Positions 25,182-34,067 of a DNA stretch of 64,000 nucleotides are shown one piece after another; the stretch's first letter is position 1, and each line of letters begins with the position of its first letter. The position numbers and the translations under genes are program-made. The notes beneath the pieces were generated by a model, which was given only the letters and a program-made list of their open reading frames with translations, searched no databases and was not told where the DNA came from. This DNA comes from Caballeronia sp. SBC1 (GTDB lineage: Bacteria > Pseudomonadota > Gammaproteobacteria > Burkholderiales > Burkholderiaceae), in the NCBI RefSeq assembly GCF_011493005.1, contig NZ_CP049157.1, forward strand, positions 1,798,001 to 1,862,000, written 5' to 3'.

Positions 25182-26129
25182 GTGCGCGAAACTGTACAAC
25201 CGTCCGATTTGGGCTTCTTTTCTGCGCTTGCGGCGGCAGGAAACCTGAGTGCAGCCGCCCGCGAACTGGGCCTCACGCCTGCAGCAGTGAGCAAACACCT
25301 GACGTCGATGGAAGCGCGCGCTGGCGTACCGCTGGTCAACCGCACGACACGCAGAATGATGCTCACCCCAGAGGGCGAGCTTTACCTGGAGCACGCGCGT
25401 CGGATTCTCGATGAAATTGACGAGCTTGCCGAACTGTTGGGCAGCGCGAAGAAAAGCCCGAAGGGGCTGCTGCGAGTGAATGCAACACTGGGATTTGGAC
25501 GAAGCGTCGTCGCACCGACTATTTCCCGCTTTGTTGCCAAGTTTCCGCAGGTCTCCGTGCAGCTTCAGTTATCCGTCACGCCGCCGCCGCTGACCGACGA
25601 TGCGTTCGATGTCTGCATTCGATTTGGCGAGCCGCCTGACGCGCGAGTAGTCGCTCGTCGACTGGCGCCCAATCGGCGACTGCTTTGCGCCGCGCCGTCG
25701 TATCTGGCCAAACGAGGCATTCCACGCGTGCCTCATGAGCTCACCAAGCATGACTGCATCGGCATCCGGCAGGGTGACGAAGCGTATGGCGTATGGAAGT
25801 TGTCCTCGGGCAGAGGGACATCACGCAAAACGGAAGCTGTGAGGATCAACGGCACCCTGACCACGAACGATGGCGAGATTGCGGTCAAATGGGCTCTTGC
25901 CGGACATGGCATCCTGATGCGCGCGGAATGGGACATACGGGAGTACATCGATTCAGGCGAACTTGTTCCTGTACTGCCAGACTATGAGACGCCGGATGCC
26001 GACATCTTCGCGGTTTATTCTCAGCGGCAACAAATGTCAAATCGGATCAGGGCATTCGTTGATTTCATATCCCTCGAACTTCAGGGCGAGTCGAAAGAAT
26101 TGAATGCGGCGAATGACACAGAAAACTAG
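25182..26129 (+). CDS. ttuA: LysR-family regulator of the tartrate cluster
   Basis: The GTG start at 25182 gives 315 aa. The winged helix is LGFFSALAAAGNLSAAARELGLTPAAVSKHLTSME, followed by the hinge RTTRRMMLTPEGELYLEHARRILDEIDE and a periplasmic-binding-like effector domain (GLLRVNATLGFGRSVVAPTI, FDVCIRFGEPPDARVVARRL). Divergent orientation to ttuC is the classical arrangement for an activator of tartrate utilisation. The symbol is assigned from context. Confidence 0.75.
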   Translation: MRETVQPSDLGFFSALAAAGNLSAAARELGLTPAAVSKHLTSMEARAGVPLVNRTTRRMMLTPEGELYLEHARRILDEIDELAELLGSAKKSPKGLLRVNATLGFGRSVVAPTISRFVAKFPQVSVQLQLSVTPPPLTDDAFDVCIRFGEPPDARVVARRLAPNRRLLCAAPSYLAKRGIPRVPHELTKHDCIGIRQGDEAYGVWKLSSGRGTSRKTEAVRINGTLTTNDGEIAVKWALAGHGILMRAEWDIREYIDSGELVPVLPDYETPDADIFAVYSQRQQMSNRIRAFVDFISLELQGESKELNAANDTEN

Positions 26130-27035
26130 CCTACCGCGTTAAAGCCGTCTGAGGGCAAGTAAGCCGATGTGACGCGAAACGCGATATTCGCACATTTCGC
26201 TAAGAAGCAAAATTCACCTCTTCGGTCGGCTCGGGCTGGCTACATCAGGACGTTCATTTGCTTCCCCGAGCGCCGCCTCCGCAAGGCAGAGAGTCACTTC
26301 CCGGTGCCGCTTCGACTATTCTGTCGATGTGATCTTCATAAACATTCGTAATCCAAAATATGATAGATGAGTCTGCCTTAGGAACCATCACCGAGGACGC
26401 GCTAGTCCCGGGCGGTTCGAAGTCTTGTGTCCTGGGCAAAAATATTGTCAAAAGATTCGGCGTGGGCCACTTTGCGGCTTGTTCATGACCGAGCGTGGTG
26501 CCGGCTGCGGCTGGAAGAGGTGTTACTCAAGGTTTTTAACGCGCTCGGCAGTTTATTTTTTTATCTTTAATAATTCGTATACCGAACAATTGTATAAGTA
26601 TAACGAATGCTGACTACTTGGCCGCCTGACCATCTCCTTAAGTACTTAATGCGTTGAGGTGCGGATTCTGCCGGGATCGCTTGAGCCGGTTACCGCGGAA
26701 TTCCAACGGCTTGTGGACGAAGCGCTTCACACTGGCAGGCAGGGTCAACGCGTTTTCATCCCTGCTGATGGATCCCTGCTTGGGGCGCCCACCACGCCCC
26801 TTATGTCGTGGTGCGAAGGGGACTGGAAATCTCATATCGATTGACGCGCGTGTCATGTCACTGCGGGATATCCTGATAGTCAAGCCTGGAGAAATGCGTT
26901 CTCTTCTGATTTTGTTTGGGAACACAATCTTCCATCTCGTCTGGCAGCAGGTCTTTCGCCCACGCGAGTTGCTTGGCCGCCCGAATTGCCGCTGCTAGCG
27001 AGATTGGGTGTCGTTCAGTTTTTGGTAGCCAGTGT
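26130..27035. other. Intergenic region with AT-rich island
   Basis: About 900 bp without a supported gene. Bases 26540-26610 are clearly AT-rich (run of T, ATCTTTAATAATTCG) and may carry the kinase promoter or mark foreign DNA. Frames around 26640-27000 on both strands have no recognisable domain. Confidence 0.45.
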
Positions 27036-30000
27036 ATGACCGAATCCGCGCCTGACTCCATGGCAAATACGAATCCAAAAGACTGCAAGAGTCCGGGGTG
27101 GGAATCGCCGGCACGCATTGAGGCAGGGGACCTGATGAGCTTCGCCCTCAATCGGGTGCGCGAGGCGGCTTACCTGATCGATGTAAATTCGCGTTTCGTC
27201 TACGTCAACGACGAATCCTGCCGGACGCTCCAGTACAGTGTCCCAGAGTTGCTGCAGATGACCGTGACGGATATCGACCCGGACTGGACCGCCGAAAAGC
27301 TGGTCGGAGCCTGGCAGGTACTGCGTGAGAAGGGCTCGCTTGTCGTTGAGACCACGCACTGCCGCAAGGACGGTACGTTGGTACCGGTCGAGGTCAATGC
27401 CAGCTACTTCGAGTACGGCGGCCAGGAATACTGCCTGGCGCTCGCCCGCGACGTCACGGAGCGCGAGCGTGCCAAGCTCGCGCTCCGCGAGAGTGAGCAG
27501 CGCTACCGGCAAGTCTTCGACAATGTTTCCGATGTGCTCTATCTGCTCGAAACAACGCCGCAAGGGCGCTTTCGCATTCTCGAGATCAACCCGGCCGGCG
27601 AACAAGCACTCGGTCTTGCACGAACAGAATTGATCGGAAGATTCATCGACGACATCGTGCCGAAGGCAGCGGCTGACATCCTGACCGCGAAATACCAGCA
27701 ATGCTTTGACTTTGGCAGGGCATCCGACGAGGAATTCACGCTCGATCTGCCAGGCGGGCGTCACCACTACCGCTCGATCCTTATGCCCGTGCATGACGGC
27801 TATGGGCGCGTTCACCGGATCGTTGGGATTGCTCGTGACCTGACGGCCCACAAGCTGACCGAGTCGCTGTTGACAACGCAGTTGGAACTCGAAGCGCGGT
27901 TTCGCAGGCTGGCGGAAAGCACGCTCGACGTTGTTTGCCGTTATGACAGGCAATGCAAGCTTGTCTACGCGAATTCAGGGCTTGCGGAGCTTCTGCGCAA
28001 ACCCTTGGCGGACTTGCTGGACAAGACACCCACAGAGCACGCGCGCTCTTCCCATCTTGCTCGGTATGAGGCGTTGATCGCACGGGTAATCGACACCGGG
28101 ATCGAACGTAATTTCGACATCGTGCTGCCCGATGTTGGTAACGGCGTGCGCCATCATCACGGCCGCATCGTCCCCGAGCGCGATTTAACGGGCGAGATCG
28201 TAGGCGCGCTTGCACTCGGGCTGGACATTACCGAACACAAGGAAGCTGAACAGAGACTCTATGCAAGCGAGCAGGCATTCCGCGCCGTCGTCGAACATTC
28301 GCCTGACTATATCGCCCGTTACGATCTCGGGTATCGCCGCGTGTACGCCAACCCGGCGTTACTCGATTTGGTACGTCATCCTGACAAAACCATGCTTGGC
28401 ACCACGCCGGCGGAAGTGTCGACGTTCCTCGATGCATCCCGCTATATGGACCTGTTGAAGCACGTGGTCGAGACGGGCAATGAAGCGCGCGAGGAGTTGC
28501 GGTTGCGCGATGCCGCGGGTCGGATTCGCTGGACGCACATGCGGATCGTTCCAGAATTTGCGCCCGATGGAAAGGTCGCCAGCGTGCTCGCCATTAGTCG
28601 CGACATTGACGACCTGAAGAAAAGCGAACAGCTCTTTCGCACACTGACCGAGAACTTCCCGGACTTCATTGCCCGGTTCGACAGCGACGGCCGATATCTC
28701 TACGTCAATCCCGCCGTAACCCGAGCGTACGGCTTGCCGCAGGAAGCCTTGATCGGCAAGCGGCCGAGCGAGCTTTGGACCCGCGACGCGGAGCAGACCG
28801 AGCGTATTGAGCAGGCTATCCAGCGTGCGTTTCTCGAAGGGCAATCGAACGTAGATGAAACGCGATGGCAAGCCGTCGAGGAGGTCCACATACTCGAGGC
28901 ACGGCATCTTCCGGAGAAGGACGCGGAAGGCAAGGTCGTCAGCGTGCTGGGCGTTGGACGCGACATCACTAGACTGAGAACGACCGAGCTGGCCTTGCGC
29001 GACAGCGAACGGGCGTTTCGCACACTTGCGGAAAATGCACCGGACGCAATTGTCCGGTACGACCTGAACTGTCGTCGTACGTACGTTAATCCGGAGTTCG
29101 TGCGCGTGAGCGGCGTCGAGGCCGAGAAGCTGCTAGGTGAGCCTACGGACGTACTGGGTGTGACGGACGAAGTCACACTGGATGTTCACGAGAAACTCAA
29201 GGCGATCATGGAGAGCGGCGTGGCGGCCAAATTCGAAGTGAACTGGAGCCGGTATGGCGAGCCTCAGTGCTGGTACGCCCATGCTGTCCCGGAGCTCGAT
29301 TCGCATGGGGTCGTGCAAAGTGTATTGACTGTCTGGCGTGACATCACTGAGCGCAAGGAAGCCGAACAGCGCTTGCGCGAGTCATACGAGTTGCTAAGGG
29401 AGCTTACCTCCCGACGCGAGACGGCGCGCGAGGAAGAGCGCAAGCGTATTGCTCGCGAAATGCACGACGAACTCGGCCAGCACGTGACGGCGCTTCGCAT
29501 GGGGGTGTCGACTCTACGCATCCGTTTTGGCCAGGACAATCCTGCTCTCGGCGAGCATGTCCAAAAAATACTGTCCCTCGCCGACAAGACAATGCAGGTG
29601 ATACGTAATGTTGTTACCTCTCTGCGCCCTGGGGCTCTCGACGCCGGGATCGGCGCCGCGCTCGAATGGCTGGGCGCCGAATTTTCGCAGAGCGGCCAGA
29701 TTGCCTGCTACGTGTGCGTACCGGAAGAAAATCCGGAGCTTGCCGAAGACCAGGCCGTGGCGCTGTTTCGCATCGTCCAGGAGGCCCTAACCAACGTCAC
29801 GCGACATGCGGATGCCAAACAAGTGTTCATTACGCTGGAGCAACAAGGGAGCGATTACCTGCTGGAAGTACGCGATGACGGCCGTGGATTCGATCCGGCA
29901 AAGACCGGCAAGAAATCATTTGGCCTGGCCGGAATGAAAGAGCGCGTACTTATGCTCGGCGGTGAGCTCGACGTCGCGAGCTCGCCGAGTCACGGCACCT

Positions 30001-30047
30001 CCATCAAGGTACGCCTTCCCGTCCTTAAGGCTGCGGGAAACTCGTGA
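27036..30047 (+). CDS. Soluble multi-PAS sensor histidine kinase (six PAS domains, HisKA_3)
   Basis: ATG at 27036 (MTESAPDSMANTN) is preferred over an upstream GTG-like start because preceding residues are unconserved; no strong SD is seen. Six PAS units follow one another, at about residues 45, 155, 290, 415, 535 and 655, recognisable by repeated (A/L)FR.L.EN.PD.I.RYD...R..Y.NP. The histidine-phosphotransfer domain is of the HisKA_3 type: EEERKRIAREMHDELGQH with phospho-acceptor His near residue 810. The ATPase domain has EALTNVTRHADA, DDGRGFDP and GLAGMKERV. There are no membrane helices, so sensing is cytoplasmic. No response regulator gene is adjacent (orphan kinase). Confidence 0.9.
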   Translation: MTESAPDSMANTNPKDCKSPGWESPARIEAGDLMSFALNRVREAAYLIDVNSRFVYVNDESCRTLQYSVPELLQMTVTDIDPDWTAEKLVGAWQVLREKGSLVVETTHCRKDGTLVPVEVNASYFEYGGQEYCLALARDVTERERAKLALRESEQRYRQVFDNVSDVLYLLETTPQGRFRILEINPAGEQALGLARTELIGRFIDDIVPKAAADILTAKYQQCFDFGRASDEEFTLDLPGGRHHYRSILMPVHDGYGRVHRIVGIARDLTAHKLTESLLTTQLELEARFRRLAESTLDVVCRYDRQCKLVYANSGLAELLRKPLADLLDKTPTEHARSSHLARYEALIARVIDTGIERNFDIVLPDVGNGVRHHHGRIVPERDLTGEIVGALALGLDITEHKEAEQRLYASEQAFRAVVEHSPDYIARYDLGYRRVYANPALLDLVRHPDKTMLGTTPAEVSTFLDASRYMDLLKHVVETGNEAREELRLRDAAGRIRWTHMRIVPEFAPDGKVASVLAISRDIDDLKKSEQLFRTLTENFPDFIARFDSDGRYLYVNPAVTRAYGLPQEALIGKRPSELWTRDAEQTERIEQAIQRAFLEGQSNVDETRWQAVEEVHILEARHLPEKDAEGKVVSVLGVGRDITRLRTTELALRDSERAFRTLAENAPDAIVRYDLNCRRTYVNPEFVRVSGVEAEKLLGEPTDVLGVTDEVTLDVHEKLKAIMESGVAAKFEVNWSRYGEPQCWYAHAVPELDSHGVVQSVLTVWRDITERKEAEQRLRESYELLRELTSRRETAREEERKRIAREMHDELGQHVTALRMGVSTLRIRFGQDNPALGEHVQKILSLADKTMQVIRNVVTSLRPGALDAGIGAALEWLGAEFSQSGQIACYVCVPEENPELAEDQAVALFRIVQEALTNVTRHADAKQVFITLEQQGSDYLLEVRDDGRGFDPAKTGKKSFGLAGMKERVLMLGGELDVASSPSHGTSIKVRLPVLKAAGNS

Positions 30048-30213
30048 TCCTGCTCAATCTAGCTATCGATCTATTGTTGCTGATTTCGCTTGCACGCAAT
30101 TAGCACGGGTTAAACGCGCCCACTGCTTGCCCACTGCTTGATCAGATTCCCTCCGAACCGTTGTGACAGTGTTGGTTTGCTCTTTAGCGCATTCCGCACA
30201 ATCACGGTTCCTA

Positions 30214-31005
30214 TCATTCCGGCAATGTCACGCCAAGGCTTGCCATCAGCCCTCCGTCAACCTTGAACTCCGCTCCTGTGCAAAAACTTGCGCGATCGCT
30301 GGCCAGAAAGGCGACGACCTCAGCGACTTCTTCCGGGCGCCCGATTCGGCCCAGCGGCTGCGCTTTACCCCATTCACGAAGGATTTCTTCCTCTCGCCCC
30401 GGAGCGGTTTGAGCGGCCGCGAAGCGGGTCATCGGCGCATCGATGCAACCCGGACAGACTGCATTTGCACGTATGCCCGAAGGGCCAAAATCCACGGCGA
30501 GAGAGCGCGTCAGAGCAAGCATGCCGGCCTTCGAGGTGGCATAGGCCGCCACCCGGGTCTGGTTGGCAAGCGCTTGTACTGAGGCGATATTAACGATCGA
30601 ACCGCGTTGTAACCTGAGCATGTATGGCAAGGCGTGATGACATGCCAGATACGTTCCTCGTAGATTGACACGCATGACGTTGTCCCACTCAGCCGATCCC
30701 ATGGACGCAACGGTGCCATAGGGCTGAATCGCCGCATTATTGATCAGAATGTCGATCGAACCCAGAAATGCTGCGGACTTTTCCATTGCGACGGCAACTT
30801 CGTCCTCGATGCCAACATCGGCGACGATGGCGGTGACATTGAGTCCTTCGGCGCGCAACGTTGCCGCTGCCTGTTCCAGCACGTCAGGGTCCTCGCCCAG
30901 CAATGCGACGGATCCGCCGCGCTGGGCGATCAACCGTGCACATGCCAGCCCGATACCGCGTCCACCGCCGGTCACGACCGCGCCTTTGCCTGTTAGCTCA
31001 CTCAC
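30214..31005 (-). CDS. Short-chain dehydrogenase/reductase
   Basis: GTG at 31005 with GGGGG just upstream gives 263 aa, the usual SDR length; the longer frame runs into a binding-protein remnant. Motifs: TGGGRGIG cofactor loop near residue 10, NNAA at about 88, catalytic Ser in SIVNIASVQA, and YATSK (Tyr-x3-Lys). The C-terminal CTGAEFKVDGGL is typical of classical SDRs. It is an NAD(P)-dependent oxidoreductase of unknown substrate. Resemblance to sugar or hydroxy-acid dehydrogenases and the adjacent sugar-binding remnant suggest a former carbohydrate cluster. Confidence 0.85.
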   Translation of the reverse strand: MSELTGKGAVVTGGGRGIGLACARLIAQRGGSVALLGEDPDVLEQAAATLRAEGLNVTAIVADVGIEDEVAVAMEKSAAFLGSIDILINNAAIQPYGTVASMGSAEWDNVMRVNLRGTYLACHHALPYMLRLQRGSIVNIASVQALANQTRVAAYATSKAGMLALTRSLAVDFGPSGIRANAVCPGCIDAPMTRFAAAQTAPGREEEILREWGKAQPLGRIGRPEEVAEVVAFLASDRASFCTGAEFKVDGGLMASLGVTLPE

Positions 31006-31149
31006 AATGCCCCCGTTTTTCTGCCCGCTGTTATACAGGCAACAATAGATTGACGGACGATTGACTGCACACCGGCACGGATACGCGGGATGACAATGGC
31101 CCGTTTGCAGATCTGGTGTGACATCAGACGCCAAGCCCTTCTGCATGGT

Positions 31150-31284
31150 CATGTCCACGACACGAACAACAGCTTTGGCTTTCGCTTCGCGCATTGCCTG
31201 CTCGAAGCCGACGACACGTTCCTGCGTGTTCCATACCTGCGGCGCGTTGACCGCAAGGTCGATGCATTGCTTTTCGTCGTGAAC
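31150..31284 (-). pseudogene. Remnant of a sugar ABC transporter periplasmic binding protein
   Basis: A stretch in frame with the SDR gene reads VHDEKQCIDLAVNAPQVW, then NTQERVVGFEQAMREAKAKA, matching the second-strand region of ribose/galactose-type binding proteins (Peripla_BP_4). There is no start, signal peptide or remaining domain. It was assigned by pattern memory, so moderate certainty. The rest of 31006-31515 shows no gene. Confidence 0.4.
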
Positions 31285-31515
31285 CTTTTTCTAGTATGAA
31301 ACGTTGTGTTTACCTGAGTCAACCGGCTTTAGATGTAGAGACGATCCACAACATCTCCGTTGCCGGTGCTTGTCGACATCAGGTCTCCGATAAGATCAGA
31401 TGCTGCGCCGCAGCGGAGCCCTTGCACTGCGATTCGCCGTCCTGCTTGATATTTGTAGCCGATTGAAATACCCCGGTCACACCAATCCGGGTGTAGCGGG
31501 AGACGGAGGCACTAA

Positions 31516-32934
31516 CTAATCTGCATCCGCTTTGTCGATCATGTCGGCGCTCCATCCACCGCCCATCGCCTCATAGAGTGTCACGCGTGCTGCAAGTGCA
31601 TTGGCTCGAAGCTGGACAACACCGAGTTCCGCCGAAAGCAGATTGCGCTGCGCGTCGAGCTGATCCAGATAGGTCGCATAGCCTTCGCGATAGCGATTGG
31701 TGGCGATCCGCAACTGTTCGGACAGGGAATCGCGCTGGGCGACGACCATCACCAACTGCTCATCCAAACGCTGAGCGGCGGACAACGCTGTTTCAACCTC
31801 GCTGATCGCGGTCAGCGCAGTCCCCCGATAGGCGAACGCGGCCTGATCGCGCTGCGCACCGGCCTTTTCGGCCAAGGCAGTCAGCTTGCCCCCCTCGAAC
31901 AGCGGCGCGAGGATGCTGCCGCCCAACGACCAGATGTTGAACGGGTATATCTGTTCTGTGCCGAAGGACCGGCCGAACGAGGCCGCCAGATTGAACTGTG
32001 GCAGGAAGTTCTTGCGCGCCGCGGCCAGCGACTTGTCTGCTGCCGCAAGCTGGTATTCCGCTTGAGCGACATCGGGGCGCCGCCGCAACAGCCCGGATGG
32101 CAGGGCCTGCGGAATGACCGGTTCGGTCAGCGCATCGAGCACCCCGCCGCGCGAGATAGCGCCTGGGAGATCGTCGGTGAGTACGCTCAGCGAATTTTCG
32201 GCGCGCGTAATCGCTAGCCTCGTTTGCGGGATGAGCTGCGCGGTCGAATCATATTCCGTCTGCGCTTGCTGCAATTCCAACCGGGACGAATAGCCATTCT
32301 CGAATTCCGTTGTAGCCAGGCGCAGCGAATTCGCGCGCGCGGTGAGCGTTGCCTGCGCGATCTTCAACTGTGCATCGAGGCTGAGCAGCGTGATGTAGCC
32401 GCTGGCCGTCGAACTGGCGACTGACAGTCGTATGGCGTCGCGTGCTGCCGCGCTGGCGAGATACGCGTCGCGTGCCGCGGCGCGCTGATCGGCCAGCCGG
32501 CCGAACAGATCCACTTCCCATGCAGCCTCGATGTCTACTTGTCCGGTGCTCAATTCGAGCGGCGTACCAAAGGGGCTGACGACACGGGAGCGCCCAGCAT
32601 TATTGAAGCCGGTGTCGAGCGTCGGCAGCAACGCCGCACGCGCGATCCGTGCGTCTGCGCGCGCCTCGCGCACGCGGCCGACTGCTTTGCCGATATCGGT
32701 ATTGTTGGCAAGCGCCTTTTCCACCAGCGCGGTCAATTCCGGATCGCCGAATTGCCGCCACCAGGCCTTATCCAGCGAGATCGTCTGCGCGGTATCGCCT
32801 TGCCATGCCGCGGGCTCCACGACATCGGGCACGGCTGCAACTTTTACTTGGGGCCCCGCGCAAGCAGACAGCAGCAGAGCAACGCCGAGGGTAAGGGCGC
32901 AACTAAGGACGCAACTACGGACGCAGCGGCTCAT
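31516..32934 (-). CDS. Outer-membrane efflux lipoprotein, NodT/OprM family
   Basis: The 472-aa product has a lipoprotein signal peptide with lipobox LLSAC (Cys25). Two homologous halves of coiled-coil helices can be read: residues 60-240 with WWRQFGDPELTALVEKALANN and 250-460 with GLLRRRPDVAQAEYQLAAADKSLAAARK, the NodT/TolC-type signature. It provides the outer-membrane channel of a tripartite efflux pump. Its start overlaps the end of the membrane fusion gene by 4 bases (ATGA). Confidence 0.92.
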   Translation of the reverse strand: MSRCVRSCVLSCALTLGVALLLSACAGPQVKVAAVPDVVEPAAWQGDTAQTISLDKAWWRQFGDPELTALVEKALANNTDIGKAVGRVREARADARIARAALLPTLDTGFNNAGRSRVVSPFGTPLELSTGQVDIEAAWEVDLFGRLADQRAAARDAYLASAAARDAIRLSVASSTASGYITLLSLDAQLKIAQATLTARANSLRLATTEFENGYSSRLELQQAQTEYDSTAQLIPQTRLAITRAENSLSVLTDDLPGAISRGGVLDALTEPVIPQALPSGLLRRRPDVAQAEYQLAAADKSLAAARKNFLPQFNLAASFGRSFGTEQIYPFNIWSLGGSILAPLFEGGKLTALAEKAGAQRDQAAFAYRGTALTAISEVETALSAAQRLDEQLVMVVAQRDSLSEQLRIATNRYREGYATYLDQLDAQRNLLSAELGVVQLRANALAARVTLYEAMGGGWSADMIDKADAD

Positions 32935-34067
32935 CGGTCACCGTCGCGAGTATCGACCGCGGTTTCGACCGACATGCCCGGCCGCAGCCGCCCCGCCAAT
33001 TCCTGTCCCGGATCGACGCTGATACGTACGGCAATGCGTTGCGCCACCTTGACGAAATTGCCGGTCGCATTGTCGGGCTTGATCGCCGCGAACTCCGATC
33101 CCGTTGCGGGGGATATTGTTTCAAGATGACCATGCAGTTCCGCGTCGCCAAGCGCATCGACCCGGAACGTCACGCGCTGCCCGGCGCGCATGCGATGCGT
33201 CTGCGCTTCCTTGTAGTTGGCAACGATCCAGACGTGGTGCGGTACCAGTGACATCAGCTGCGTGCCTGCGGTGACGTAGTCGCCGTTGCGCACGCCAATT
33301 TCGGAAAGCTGTCCATCGACAGGCGCGCGAATGACGGTGTTCTCCAGGTCGACCTGCGCGCTGCGCAGCACCGCCTTGCTGGAATCGATCGCCGCCTGTA
33401 ATCCCGCGCGCGCGACAAGCACGGTGCGCACTTCTTCCGTGCCGATCGCGCGGCCCGCGAGGGCCTGTTGCAGCGACGCCCGGGCCGCGAGCAGTGCGGC
33501 GAGAGTCTGATCGTGCTCGCGTTTCGAAAGCGATCCGTCGCTGACCAGTGCGTCTGCGCGGCGCATATCGGCTTCGGCGCGGACCAGCTGTGCACGCGCG
33601 GTTGCAATATTGGCGTCCTGGCTCCGCGTCGCTAACTCGCTCGATCGCTGCGATTGTCTGGAATTGGCGAACGCCGCTTGCTGTGCGGCGAGATTGGCCT
33701 CGGCTTGCGCGACCTTGGCAGCATAGGTGCGGTCGTCCACGGTCACGAGAATCTGCCCGGTCTTCACTTCGGCGAAATCGTCGACCGGCACGCTGGTGAC
33801 ATAGCCGCTCACTTGCGAACTGATGGTCGTCACCAGCCCGCGAACATAGGCGTTGTCGGTGTCTTCCGACGCGCCGGCGAAAGGCGGCAGGCGCCAGGCA
33901 CGAAGGACCACGACAATGGCGAACAGCGCCAGCAGCACGATGACGATGATCGTTACCGGACTCTTCTTCGGCAACTGCCAGCCATGCGGCTCAGCCGCAG
34001 CGGCAGGAGAGGGTGCGGTTTGCGTTTGGCTATCGCCCGCGGGCGAATCTTTCCTGGGCTCGTTCAT
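32931..34067 (-). CDS. emrA: HlyD/EmrA-family membrane fusion protein
   Basis: The 378-aa protein has a polar N-terminus, one membrane anchor (VTIIVIVLLALFAIVVVLRA, about residues 37-58), a biotinyl-lipoyl half-motif (GYVTSVPVDDFAEVKTGQIL), a coiled coil (AQAEANLAAQQAAFANSRQ to SLQQAL) and the second half (NTVIRAPVDGQLSEIGVRNGDYVTAGTQLM). It links the inner-membrane pump to the outer-membrane channel. Genes on both sides overlap it by 4 bases, so the three are one translationally coupled operon. Confidence 0.9.
   Translation of the reverse strand: MNEPRKDSPAGDSQTQTAPSPAAAAEPHGWQLPKKSPVTIIVIVLLALFAIVVVLRAWRLPPFAGASEDTDNAYVRGLVTTISSQVSGYVTSVPVDDFAEVKTGQILVTVDDRTYAAKVAQAEANLAAQQAAFANSRQSQRSSELATRSQDANIATARAQLVRAEADMRRADALVSDGSLSKREHDQTLAALLAARASLQQALAGRAIGTEEVRTVLVARAGLQAAIDSSKAVLRSAQVDLENTVIRAPVDGQLSEIGVRNGDYVTAGTQLMSLVPHHVWIVANYKEAQTHRMRAGQRVTFRVDALGDAELHGHLETISPATGSEFAAIKPDNATGNFVKVAQRIAVRISVDPGQELAGRLRPGMSVETAVDTRDGDR

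Noticed and set aside
26638..27000. Overlapping frames on both strands (about 60-114 aa) upstream of the PAS kinase
   Set aside because: No domain, no SD and mutual overlap; one + frame looked faintly like a tRNA 3' end translated (VRILPGSLE) but no cloverleaf could be built.
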